From positions 62,001-126,000 of the IMG/VR virus record IMGVR_UViG_3300047557_002951: DNA of 64,000 nt. The stretch is one strand, 5' to 3'. Numbering within the stretch: position 1 is the first letter of the stretch; the number at the start of each line of letters is the position of its first letter. Positions 40,365 to 47,701 of the stretch are shown one piece after another. Position numbers and translations under genes: made by a program. Source of the stretch: a virus. The notes beneath the pieces are model-generated. The model had not been told where the DNA came from. It saw only the letters and a list, made by a program, of their open reading frames with translations, and did not search any database.

Positions 40365-41030
40365 TTATTTCACAAAATACATACGACGACGATACTGCTC
40401 ACCAGGGCAGTTTTCTAAATGCTCAATCTCTTCATCTGGTAGGAAGTTGACTCCACCAAGTAGTTTAGCACCAATAAAGATTTCTGCAGACTTCTCACAC
40501 ATCAAAGTAGCAGCAGCACAATCCTTTTGATAAGGTGATGCTGTAATGATACCATGATTCTCTAGAAGAATCAACTTAGGAAAGTATCTGTAGTGGTCTA
40601 CAAACTCGCCAACATACTTGTCTACATTCTGAAGTAGACGAGCACCAGGAGGAGCATAAGGAACCAGGCAGGACAGAACACCGTTTCTTACGATTTGGTC
40701 TGGGAACCAACGCTGCGTAGCAAAGTCATTGACCGCAGGAGAGCAGAGTATCTGTGTAGTCTTTGGTGGGTGTGTATGAGCAATATAGTTAATCTCTGGG
40801 AAGTGCTTCATAATCCAAGCATGAAAGAGCACTTCAATACTTGGTTTCTTTTGATTTGGATTTAGTTGTTGAGCATCAGTATTCACCAGAACTAAATCAT
40901 CTTCTGATAGTGTATGAAGACTTGTACCACTTGCTTTGATTAAAAAAGTATCCTCTGTTTTTCTTTCTGATACATTACCTTCACCACAGATAGTATAGTC
41001 AGCAATTGTGTGTGCTAAGTCTAAAAGCAT
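40365..41030 (-). CDS. Class II aldolase / adducin family protein (fuculose-phosphate aldolase-like)
   Basis: 221 residues. Class II aldolase pattern: GEGNVSERK (phosphate loop), KASGTSL, EVLFHAWIMKHFPEINYIAH followed by HPP (zinc ligands H-x-H), and LENHGI (third ligand). Enzymes of this family split fuculose- or rhamnulose-1-phosphate or related sugars. With the GDP-fucose genes at 61750-63685 a role in deoxysugar metabolism is suggested, but the substrate cannot be told from sequence. Not tightly packed with neighbours. Confidence 0.8.
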   Translation of the reverse strand: MLLDLAHTIADYTICGEGNVSERKTEDTFLIKASGTSLHTLSEDDLVLVNTDAQQLNPNQKKPSIEVLFHAWIMKHFPEINYIAHTHPPKTTQILCSPAVNDFATQRWFPDQIVRNGVLSCLVPYAPPGARLLQNVDKYVGEFVDHYRYFPKLILLENHGIITASPYQKDCAAATLMCEKSAEIFIGAKLLGGVNFLPDEEIEHLENCPGEQYRRRMYFVK

Positions 41031-41105
41031 CGTTAAGTATTGTAAAAAATTATTTAGAAATTGTACCAGATATTCAAAAGGTTTTGTTTTGATTTCTACA
41101 AATAC

Positions 41106-41186
41106 TTAATAATGGTAATGGTCTGTGAGTGATATGAGAGTCATAAAGAAACCGAATGCTATGAAGAATATTAGAATTGGGAGCAT
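41106..41186 (-). CDS. 26-residue membrane peptide
   Basis: MLPILIFFIAFGFFMTLISL then TDHYHY. One membrane helix with a His/Tyr end. Starts directly after the stop of the endonuclease VII-like gene (TAAAATG). Small enough to be chance, but the composition is strongly membrane-like. The rest of 41031-41105 shows nothing. Confidence 0.4.
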   Translation of the reverse strand: MLPILIFFIAFGFFMTLISLTDHYHY

Positions 41187-41187
41187 T

Positions 41188-41709
41188 TTATTGGTGCTTT
41201 TGTAGGTATTTAACGGCATTGCTTAATGTGCTGATATTATCACCGACCAATCCTAACATTCTATTACAATTGCTACAAAGTAATCCACGCACCTTTCCAG
41301 TATTATGGTCGTGGTCCACATAAAGATTTTTACTATCTTTTCTACCATTAGTATTTGGATTTAGACAAATAGCGCATACTTCATTCTGCTCTTGTAATAC
41401 ACTTTTATACTGCTCTAAACCAAAGTCTTCTCCATAAGTATATTTTAACATATAGTCTTTCTTATCATCATAAGAAGGTCTCTTATCTTTATAGTCTTTA
41501 CTATAACAATCTTTACACCTTTTATGACCTTTATAATACTCATCAATAAGTTTTTCTACACCACATTTATTGCAGACAATATGAGTTTTACTTGCCCAGT
41601 TTTCAGCATAAGTTTTCTCTTCACACCTCATACACCTTCTACGACCTTCTCTAAAATCAGAGGAGGGAAGTTCTTGTGTGCAGGTTCTACAAATCTTCGT
41701 GGTTCTCAT
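41188..41709 (-). CDS. Endonuclease VII-like (HNH-type) homing endonuclease downstream of psbA
   Basis: 173 residues. Two N-terminal zinc-ribbon-like parts (KICRTCTQELPSSDFREGRR; VCNKCGVEKLIDEYYKGHKR) and a C-terminal recombination-endonuclease-VII core (CAICLNPN, NLYVDHDHNTGKVRGLLCSN, CNRMLGLVGDN). In phage S-PM2 a free-standing endonuclease (F-CphI) lies just downstream of intron-containing psbA and cuts intron-less psbA at the intron site, so intron and endonuclease spread together. Position here is the same. It has both a late (41731-41738) and a sigma70-type promoter (41753-41781). Confidence 0.85.
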   Translation of the reverse strand: MRTTKICRTCTQELPSSDFREGRRRCMRCEEKTYAENWASKTHIVCNKCGVEKLIDEYYKGHKRCKDCYSKDYKDKRPSYDDKKDYMLKYTYGEDFGLEQYKSVLQEQNEVCAICLNPNTNGRKDSKNLYVDHDHNTGKVRGLLCSNCNRMLGLVGDNISTLSNAVKYLQKHQ

Positions 41710-41730
41710 TATGGCGTTTAAACTTTTAAC

Positions 41731-41738
41731 TATTTATA
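41731..41738 (-). promoter_or_regulatory. T4-type late promoter before the homing endonuclease
   Basis: TATAAATA on the minus strand, 21 nt upstream of the endonuclease ATG; the exact T4 late consensus. Confidence 0.7.
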
Positions 41739-41752
41739 AAATATTAAACTCC

Positions 41753-41781
41753 ATTATAGCATAAAAAAAGAGACCCGTAAA
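41753..41781 (-). promoter_or_regulatory. sigma70-type promoter overlapping the psbA terminator
   Basis: TTTACG (41776-41781), 17-bp spacer, TATAAT (41753-41758). The -35 lies in the loop of the terminator hairpin and the spacer contains its U run. Confidence 0.6.
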
Positions 41782-41789
41782 GGGTCTCT
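41763..41789 (-). terminator. Rho-independent terminator of psbA
   Basis: AGAGACCC (41782-41789) pairs with GGGTCTCT (41769-41776), loop TTTAC, followed by seven T. Begins 8 nt after the psbA stop. Confidence 0.9.
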
Positions 41790-41796
41790 AATTTCA

Positions 41797-43828
41797 TTAA
41801 CCGATGGTTGGAGCAGTAAGAGCAACAGGAGTTGTTTCTGCTGATGCCAAATCCAGAGGGAAGTTATGTGCGTTCCTCTCATGGAGCACTTCGAAACCAA
41901 GATTTGCTCGGTTAAGAATGTCTGCCCAAGTGTTAATCACATGACCTTGACTATCAAGAAGTGACTGATTAAAGTTAAAACCGTTACTCTGTTTCCTTAA
42001 ATTTACCATCTTTAAGGAGAGGACTATATCTTCATCCCAGTAGGATGTTGGGCGCTAGTGTCGTATTACATTCCACGCTTGGAAAACCGACTAGTCTCTG
42101 AACCTTTCCAAGAAGCGTCTTGGACTTGGCTGCTGATTACCCATTTATGGAGGGCTTCCAGCAATTCACCCAAAGTTTACCGTCAAATTGCTAGGACGGG
42201 ACCCCGACGATTGAGGTTAAATGCCATCGTAGAAACACCAAGAGCAGCGAACCAGATTCCAACTACAGGCCATGCAGCAAGGAAGAAGTGTAGACTGCGT
42301 GAGTTATTAAAGGAAGCATATTGGAAAATAAGGCGTCCGAAATAACCATGAGCAGCAACGATGTTATAAGTCTCTTCTTCTTGGCCGAACTTGTAACCAT
42401 AATTCTGTGACTCTTGCTCAGTTGTTTCACGAACCAAAGAAGAAGTCACGAGCGATCCATGCATTGCTGATGCGAGAGAACCACCGAAGACACCAGCCAC
42501 ACCAAGCATGTGGAACGGATGCATAAGAATGTTGTGCTCTGCTTGGAATACAAGCATGTAGTTGAAAGTACCAGAGATACCCAGAGGCATCGCATCAGAG
42601 AAAGAACCTTGACCGAAAGGATAGACCAGGAATACAGCAGAAGCAGCAGCAACAGGAGCACTGTAAGCAACGCAGATCCAAGGACGCATACCTAGACGGT
42701 ATGAAAGTTCCCATTCACGACCCATATAAGCATAAATGCCGATAAGGAAGTGGAACACTACAAGTTGGAAAGGACCACCATTATAGAGCCACTCATCTAG
42801 AGAAGCAGCTTCCCAGATGGGGTAAAAGTGCAGTCCAATAGCATTGGACGAAGGAACAACAGCACCAGAGATGATGTTGTTTCCGTACATTAAAGAACCA
42901 GCAACTGGTTCACGAATCCCGTCTCTTATCCCAATAAAACAGTCATATCTTGCGACTTAGACCGTTTCAGTTGACCTATTTGATTTGCTCGTTTTGCGTT
43001 TTCTACTCTTCCACCATTTTCTACCCACTCTTTCCACTCATTAATATAAGAAATACATTCTTTAATTCTTTCACTTCTTCTATTTCCCATATGGGGAAGT
43101 ATTTTTTCCAAAATGAAAAGAACTTTTTCTCTATTTCCTATATGAAGGACATAAACTGGTTTTCCTTTGAGTGTTTTTCTATTAGGTACAAAATAGGGTT
43201 TATCTACAAAATTACTTAGTTTAGCAACCACATCTTCATCAGTCATAACAAGACGAATGTATGGTGCTGGCGGTGCTTTAGAAAAGTCATAACGGTCTTT
43301 AGAACGATTATCTATTCCAAAGTATCCTTCACCTTCTAAAATTCCTGCAATCCAAGTAATTTGTGATTCTGTTAAATCAAGCATTTTGACTTCGCATCTA
43401 CTGTTATATTTATACAGCAAGTGCGAATAAAAGTCAACTGTGAGATTTGGACTATATCTTCACCCTTTAAATTTTTTAAAGGTGCTGGGCACTCTAGCCT
43501 GTTATTAAGGGGACTAAACCCCTCAGGTAGTCTCTGAACCTTCCTCAAGTGTACTTGAGGCTTGGCTGCTGATTGCCTTTCGGTTTCCAGCAATTCACCC
43601 AGTTTTAACATCATCCTTACGGATGAAGGACACAGATTAAAGCAGTATGTCTACGGGAGGTGCTGCAATAAATGCAACAATAAAACAGATAGTTGCCGCA
43701 AGAAGGCAAGGAATCATAAGAACTCCGAACCAACCAACATACAACCTATTATCGGTTGAAGTTACCCAGGAACAGAATTGTTCCCAGAGGTTTTCGCCAG
43801 AACGGCGTGAAGCAATTGAAGCAGTCAT
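41797..43828 (-). CDS. psbA: psbA, photosystem II D1 protein, three exons (two group I introns)
   Basis: Exons 43647-43828, 42214-42924 and 41797-41986 join to 1,083 nt, 360 codons plus stop, a normal D1. Intron 1 splits Ile-61 after two bases (GACAT|A), intron 2 splits Leu-298 after two bases (AACCT|T). Both junctions obey the group I rule (U before the 5' site, G before the 3' site). Conserved D1 features are intact: FAAPPVDIDGIREP-like loop, [56 protein letters not shown]. Glu at the position equal to D1-130 (YMGREWEL) is the high-light form. It keeps PSII repaired during infection. Promoter at 44027-44060, terminator at 41763-41789. Confidence 0.97.
41987..42213 (-). other. Group I intron 2 of psbA, ORF-less (227 nt)
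   Basis: Contains the ordered group I core: P (GGGTGAATTGCTGGAAGCC), Q (AATCAGCAGCCAAG), R (GGTTCAGAGACTA), S (GAAGATATAGTCC). A GGGU near its 5' end can pair with the exon end ACCU. Similar in size to the roughly 212-nt S-PM2 psbA intron. Confidence 0.9.
42926..43384 (-). CDS. LAGLIDADG homing endonuclease in psbA intron 1
   Basis: 152 residues from the first ATG (43384). Single LAGLIDADG motif as [15 protein letters not shown], then a typical alpha-beta pattern ([39 protein letters not shown]). One motif means it likely works as a dimer. It would cut intron-less psbA near codon 61 and spread intron 1. It has its own promoter (43407-43437). Confidence 0.9.
   Translation of the reverse strand: MLDLTESQITWIAGILEGEGYFGIDNRSKDRYDFSKAPPAPYIRLVMTDEDVVAKLSNFVDKPYFVPNRKTLKGKPVYVLHIGNREKVLFILEKILPHMGNRRSERIKECISYINEWKEWVENGGRVENAKRANQIGQLKRSKSQDMTVLLG
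43407..43437 (-). promoter_or_regulatory. Intron-internal promoter (sigma70-like plus late motif)
   Basis: TTGACT (43432-43437), 17-bp spacer, TATAAA (43409-43414); the same bases also give the exact late motif TATAAATA (43407-43414). 22 nt before the endonuclease ATG. Confidence 0.65.
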
Positions 43829-43883
43829 TTTTCGTTAAAGGGTAAGTAAAAAGTCCAGGGGGAACTGGATGGTTACAGTATAT

Positions 43884-44012
43884 CCCACACCACCCTCCAG
43901 TGTGGGTATGAGAGACGGATTTTACTTGCCCATTAGTCTCGGTAGGGCAAGATAAAAAGAAAAGTATTGTATTTTCAATGTTCGGTGATGCAGTTTGTCA
44001 GGAAACCCTGAC
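43884..44012 (-). promoter_or_regulatory. Structured psbA 5' leader: three hairpins
   Basis: Perfect stems: 7 bp at 43884-43890/43900-43906 (CCCACAC), 7 bp at 43925-43931/43945-43951 (CTTGCCC), 6 bp at 43997-44002/44007-44012 (GTCAGG). No ORF in 43829-44026. They may stabilise the message or control translation. Confidence 0.6.
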
Positions 44013-44026
44013 TTCCCTCACCGACT

Positions 44027-44060
44027 TATTTATAGTACCACGAAATCTCTGGGCTGTCAA
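44027..44060 (-). promoter_or_regulatory. Dual psbA promoter: sigma70-type and T4 late overlapped
   Basis: TTGACA (44055-44060), 17-bp spacer, TACTAT (44032-44037), merging with late motif TATAAATA (44027-44034). Confidence 0.7.
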
Positions 44061-44071
44061 CCCCCCCCCCC
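44061..44071 (-). repeat. Run of 11 C (G on the sense strand)
   Basis: An uninterrupted 11-base homopolymer directly upstream of the psbA -35 and 9 nt from the stop of the structural gene. Prone to slippage. Confidence 0.9.
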
Positions 44072-44079
44072 TCCTAAGA

Positions 44080-45510
44080 TCAATAAATCTCCCTCCACTG
44101 AAGAGCAGCAGCAACAGAAGCAACTGCGTTACCTGTGGTAGTGATAGTTCTTACTACAAGTACATAAATTTCAGAATCTGTGGAATTTATGTTTTGAACA
44201 ATAATATTTTTCTTTGCCTGACTTAATGTTCCAGAAGAAACTGGTGAAAGTGAGTTTTGTGATGATCCCGAAGGAACATAACCTGATGCAAAGACATCAC
44301 CATTAAAATAAGTTGTTGCATCAATACAGTATTCAACACCACTATTAGCAGAAGCAGAAGTCCAAGTCAAAGTTCCTGCATTACTCAAATAAGCAGAACT
44401 TGGAAGTTTTATAACTTTATAAACAATACTATTTGTTTCGCAGAATAATGAAATATTATTCAATTTAACTGATATTCTATTTGGATATTCCTGAAAGGTA
44501 TTTTTAAGACGAATTGCAACCAAAGGAAGTTCTGTTCCTGCGGGTGTTGGTGTAGTTCTTGTGGTAAGCATTGTATAAGCAAAATCAATACCACTTTCTA
44601 CATATCCACCTTCAGACATCACAGATGCACAAATCTGGTCAAATGATGCTCCAATACCAACACCAGTGTTTCTAATTTCACAACGAACTGGTAGGTTTGG
44701 ATTTGCAATATAAACTGTTGGACTATTGTTAGAATGTAAAAATTCGTGTGCTGTAATAAGTTGCCCATCGTGAGCAAAACCACAACGAACTCTACCAACA
44801 CCTAACCATTGGAAATCTATAAATGTAAGTTGAGTTTTTGTAATATCTAAATTAAACCCAGATGCTCCTGTTCCATCACATTTATCTCTATTCCATTGTG
44901 ATTGTGGAATTCTAGTTTCTGTCGCAATACCACTTACAAAAGATCTAATTACCCAGTTATGAGTTCCAATACCAGGATTTATTCCATCAGAAGTATTAAG
45001 TCCAACCTGCTCAAAATAAATTCCATCCCTATCATCAAAGTATCCAGTTCTTTTAGTAGCATTCTGCTGAGGTGCATAAAAGTTAAAAGAACTAAAAATT
45101 AGTTGTCCTTTTCCTGGTTGATAATGATGATAAAACTTTGTTTGATGAAAAGAAAATGCAGTAGATCCAATACCAGTCTGCAATCTTGCACACGCTTGGT
45201 TTTGTAAAAATGTTACGGTTGAACCTGCTCCTGAAACACTATCTAAAAAGTTTGGATCTATAGCATAAAGATGCTTATAGTCCCCAAGAGTAAAAGGTTC
45301 AGAAACTCTATTTCTACCAAATGCATCAACTGCATTTGTATCCGGATTAATAGTTATAAGGGTTTCTGATGAAATGCCAACAGTTCCAGTAACTGGAAAT
45401 GGGTTATCGAGTGTAACGACTTCACCATTTTTATTGGCGATCATATTCACTTCAAAAAGACTTCTTTCTTGATTTAAGAAATCTTGATTAACTTTATTAA
45501 ATTGTGCCAT
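44080..45510 (-). CDS. Virion structural protein
   Basis: 476 residues. MAQFNKVNQDFLNQERSLFE start, a beta-rich body (AFGRNRVSEPFTLGDYKHLY, GQLIFSSFNFYAPQQN) and conserved-looking end AALQWREIY. Structural proteins of this type occur in cyanomyoviruses and pelagiphages; role (decoration or fibre) unknown. Lies 8 nt after the 109-residue protein gene. Confidence 0.75.
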   Translation of the reverse strand: MAQFNKVNQDFLNQERSLFEVNMIANKNGEVVTLDNPFPVTGTVGISSETLITINPDTNAVDAFGRNRVSEPFTLGDYKHLYAIDPNFLDSVSGAGSTVTFLQNQACARLQTGIGSTAFSFHQTKFYHHYQPGKGQLIFSSFNFYAPQQNATKRTGYFDDRDGIYFEQVGLNTSDGINPGIGTHNWVIRSFVSGIATETRIPQSQWNRDKCDGTGASGFNLDITKTQLTFIDFQWLGVGRVRCGFAHDGQLITAHEFLHSNNSPTVYIANPNLPVRCEIRNTGVGIGASFDQICASVMSEGGYVESGIDFAYTMLTTRTTPTPAGTELPLVAIRLKNTFQEYPNRISVKLNNISLFCETNSIVYKVIKLPSSAYLSNAGTLTWTSASANSGVEYCIDATTYFNGDVFASGYVPSGSSQNSLSPVSSGTLSQAKKNIIVQNINSTDSEIYVLVVRTITTTGNAVASVAAALQWREIY

Positions 45511-45518
45511 TAGTCACC

Positions 45519-45848
45519 TCAAATCCACTCTAATTTCGATGGATGATATCTTTTTACTTCCGATACTTTATAAGAATTTTGAGTCGGTATTGCAGGATAA
45601 ATGTTATGAACTATTGCACCAGGATATTCATTCTGAATTTGTTCACCTAGCTTTTCTCTAGTCGGAAGACTATTAGAATCCGACATCAATTCAATTCTAT
45701 AAAGATTTCCTTCCCACATAAAGTCAGCATAAAACTGCTCACCAACAGAAGACGGTGAAGAATCAGATCCATTAACAATTAATGTTCCAATTGAAGCATT
45801 ACCTGAAATGTTGACACCCTCAGATAAAAATTGTTTATAAGTCTTCAT
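45519..45848 (-). CDS. Small virion-associated protein
   Basis: 109 residues. MKTYKQFLSEGVNISGNASI is a phrase common to small structural proteins of these phages. Followed by a beta-rich domain with YRIELMSDSNSLPTREKLGE. Preceded by late motif GATAAATA (45871-45878). Confidence 0.65.
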   Translation of the reverse strand: MKTYKQFLSEGVNISGNASIGTLIVNGSDSSPSSVGEQFYADFMWEGNLYRIELMSDSNSLPTREKLGEQIQNEYPGAIVHNIYPAIPTQNSYKVSEVKRYHPSKLEWI

Positions 45849-45870
45849 TTTTGTTAAGATTCTTATGTCT

Positions 45871-45878
45871 TATTTATC
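45871..45878 (-). promoter_or_regulatory. T4-type late promoter motif
   Basis: GATAAATA on the minus strand, 22 nt before the 109-residue gene; drives it and the 476-residue structural gene. An oppositely oriented CATAAATA is at 45888-45895. Confidence 0.6.
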
Positions 45879-45900
45879 ATTGATTTTCATAAATAATCAA

Positions 45901-46116
45901 ATGACATTAAAAGGTACAATTGTGCCAAGAGAATTTAATACTCCGCATCGACAAGACTGGAACGCACCGATACATAATATCCTAAAAGCAATAGATAATC
46001 ATAATCAAGAATATTTTAAAACTCAAGATATATGGCATATAGAAAAAGCAAAAATACTTCGAGAATATGTGTCAGAACTCAAAACCTGGATTCATAAACA
46101 AGAAAATGAACAATAA
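45901..46116 (+). CDS. Small conserved protein
   Basis: 71 residues from ATG at 45901 (MTLKGTIVPREFNTPHRQDW, NAPIHNILKAIDNHNQEYFK). The frame also has an ATG at 45865, but the family seems to begin at MTLKG. Helical. Starts the divergent plus-strand set towards the lysis region. Unknown function. Confidence 0.65.
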   Translation: MTLKGTIVPREFNTPHRQDWNAPIHNILKAIDNHNQEYFKTQDIWHIEKAKILREYVSELKTWIHKQENEQ

Positions 46117-46303
46117 AAAAAGAAAATGTTGGGATTTTGTAATGTCTTCATTTGCAAGATCTTATGGAGTCAAAAAAATCATGGCAGAAGAAAAATTTCA
46201 TGAGATTGCATTATTTTGGTGCGATGAAAACGAGATAGAAAAATATAAGACCCTAGAAGAATATGATAGATATTTTAGAGAACTTTATGAGAACTGGACA
46301 TGA
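46109..46303 (+). CDS. Small helical protein
   Basis: 64 residues from ATG at 46109 (MNNKKRKCWDFVMSSFARSY, GVKKIMAEEKFHEIALFWCD). 8-nt overlap with the gene before, 4-nt with the next. Unknown function. Confidence 0.6.
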   Translation, partial: NNKKRKCWDFVMSSFARSYGVKKIMAEEKFHEIALFWCDENEIEKYKTLEEYDRYFRELYENWT

Positions 46304-46407
46304 ATGATTTTCCTTGGGGCGTTAGTATAGGTCTTGGAATTGTACTTTTAGGAACATTATCATTTATTGTTTATATAATGCTTCTAGACAAGTTAGAAAA
46401 AAATTAA
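46300..46407 (+). CDS. 35-residue membrane peptide
   Basis: MNDFPWGVSIGLGIVLLGTL, then SFIVYIMLLDKLEKN: one membrane helix, charged C-terminus. ATGA overlap upstream and TAATG overlap with the nuclease gene, so co-translated. Might be a small holin-like or membrane accessory protein. Confidence 0.65.
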   Translation: MNDFPWGVSIGLGIVLLGTLSFIVYIMLLDKLEKN

Positions 46408-46748
46408 TGTACGAATACAAGATAAAAAAAGTAAATAAAATTATCGATGGTGATACTATAGATGTCGATATAGATTTGGGATTTAATATTACAATTTCCC
46501 AAAGAGTTCGTCTAGCTGGAATCAATGCACCAGAAACAAAAACTAAAGATTTGAAAGAAAAAGAAAATGGAATAAAATCTAAAGAATGGTTAGAAAATAA
46601 ATTAAACACAAAAGAACAACTAACCATAAAAACTGAAAAAGATGATAAGTATGGGAGAATACTTGGATGGATTTATATTGAGGAAAACCAAATTTCAATA
46701 AATAATCAGATGATAGAAGAAGGATACGCAATTTCTTATCTACCGTGA
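46407..46748 (+). CDS. Thermonuclease (SNase family)
   Basis: 113 residues. Staphylococcal-nuclease fold: VNKIIDGDTIDVDIDLG (Ca-binding Asp), RVRLAGINAPE (catalytic Arg, Glu), DKYGRILGWIYIE (second Arg). No signal peptide. Phage copies may degrade host nucleic acid to supply nucleotides. Confidence 0.9.
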   Translation: MYEYKIKKVNKIIDGDTIDVDIDLGFNITISQRVRLAGINAPETKTKDLKEKENGIKSKEWLENKLNTKEQLTIKTEKDDKYGRILGWIYIEENQISINNQMIEEGYAISYLP

Positions 46749-46808
46749 AAAATGCACTACTCATTGGATTGTTGGTCATAAGACTCATCACCAACGAAGG
46801 AATTTTCA

Positions 46809-47141
46809 ATGAAGGAAGAAGACCTCAACCAAGAAAACAATTCCCAGAAATCATTAGATTCATCCGAAGACCAGCCAAAAGAGGTAGGAAAAAAGCAAAG
46901 TTCATTATTGAATAAACTTATCTTTATTATCTGTTGTTCTGTGATTGGATTTGTTGGAATCAATTTTATTGCATGTAACTTTATGGTTCCTGGAACAATT
47001 AGTAGAGCAAATGTTCTTGGAGGATTAAAAAACCCTCCTCCTTTAGATTGCAAAGAATCTGAAAGAAGAGGGTATGAAACTTTATTAACTATTCTTACTA
47101 CAGTAATTGCATTAAGAACACGAGTTGAAGATAGTGATTAA
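46809..47141 (+). CDS. Membrane protein next to the endolysin
   Basis: 110 residues. Hydrophilic N-terminus of about 35, one membrane helix (LIFIICCSVIGFVGINFIAC), then ANVLGGLKNPPPLDCKESER and a helical end. AAGGA Shine-Dalgarno 7 nt before ATG. Convergent with the endolysin (4-nt overlap). A holin or spanin role is possible from location, but not shown. A GTG frame at 46745-46915 overlaps its start. Confidence 0.65.
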   Translation: MKEEDLNQENNSQKSLDSSEDQPKEVGKKQSSLLNKLIFIICCSVIGFVGINFIACNFMVPGTISRANVLGGLKNPPPLDCKESERRGYETLLTILTTVIALRTRVEDSD

Positions 47142-47695
47142 ATAACCTCACAACATCTCTTATAATACTTCTCACGATCAGCAAGTCCATTTGCTGGATC
47201 TCTGCCATTAACTCTTGCTGATACCTGACGACAAGTAGCACCAGAATCACAAAGTTCATTCATCTTATTTGTCATCCACCAGAAACCAGAAATTGTGAAT
47301 GGATAATTCTCTGCAACATAATTTACTCCATTCATTACATTAGGATCTTTAATATAATTCGCAAACTGCTGATAATTATATCTCCCAGTTACCTGAATAA
47401 ATCCAGCGCCTTTATATCTTGGCCCATCACCATTTTGAGTGTTTCCAAGATCTTTTCTTCCTTCATAATCAGCGCCAGAAGCAAGTTCTTTCATCCAACG
47501 ACCACCATTACTCTCATGAGAACATTGAGCGAGAAAATGGCGAATTCTTACTTTTGTTGTAATGCTGAATGTAGTCAAACACTTATGAAGTTCCTGCACT
47601 TCCTTATCTTTGATTAAAGATTCTGCACAGTTCCAGATATAAGCAAGTTGTTTTTTTGTTGGTAAGGCACCACCTTGTGATGGTGCCTCTTCTAC
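47138..47695 (-). CDS. GH19 chitinase/lysozyme-like endolysin domain (-1 frame of C39 peptidase gene)
   Basis: 185 codons in frame -1 to the peptidase gene. GH19 lysozyme features: LPTKKQLAYIWNCAESLIKD, ITTKVRIRHFLAQCSHESNG (catalytic Glu), YKGAGFIQVTGRYNYQQFAN (second acid region), then FTISGFWWMTNKMNELCDSG and VNGRDPANGLADREKYYKRC. The first plausible start inside the frame is GTG at 47599, which would delete the first 30 residues of the fold; there is no ATG before it. The domain is best explained as the C-terminal half of a frameshift fusion of about 423 residues. It would cleave peptidoglycan or chitin-like glycan for lysis. Confidence 0.85.
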   Translation of the reverse strand, partial: VEEAPSQGGALPTKKQLAYIWNCAESLIKDKEVQELHKCLTTFSITTKVRIRHFLAQCSHESNGGRWMKELASGADYEGRKDLGNTQNGDGPRYKGAGFIQVTGRYNYQQFANYIKDPNVMNGVNYVAENYPFTISGFWWMTNKMNELCDSGATCRQVSARVNGRDPANGLADREKYYKRCCEVI

Positions 47696-47701
47696 TTTTT
47701 T
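47665..47701 (-). other. Candidate dnaX-type programmed -1 frameshift signal
   Basis: Slippery A AAA AAG (47695-47701) in phase, next codon the stop TAG, 6-nt spacer (47689-47694), then a perfect 8-bp stem AGGCACCA/TGGTGCCT (47681-47688/47665-47672) with 8-nt loop. Confidence 0.75.

Larger units (their letters stand above)
42925..43646 (-). other. Group I intron 1 of psbA with endonuclease ORF (722 nt)
   Basis: The same P, Q, R and S elements as intron 2 occur in its first 240 nt, nearly identical in sequence. GUGUC shortly after the 5' site can pair with exon GACAU, with a U-G pair at the cut. After S comes an ORF in the P9 side; its stop ends on the base before the final intron G. Confidence 0.92.

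Noticed and set aside
41033-41109. Weak inverted repeat TAAGTATT/AATACTTA after the aldolase gene
   Set aside because: Loop of about 60 nt in AT-rich DNA, no T run; not a credible terminator.
41797-43828. psbA as a pseudogene broken by stops and an insertion
   Set aside because: Removal of two group I introns restores an exact 360-codon D1 with proper splice bases.
46745-46915. GTG-started 56-codon basic ORF overlapping the 110-aa membrane protein (Rz1-like nested gene?)
   Set aside because: No Shine-Dalgarno apart from overlap with the nuclease stop; product is Arg/Lys-rich without lipobox or Pro-rich spanin features. Kept as a remote possibility only.
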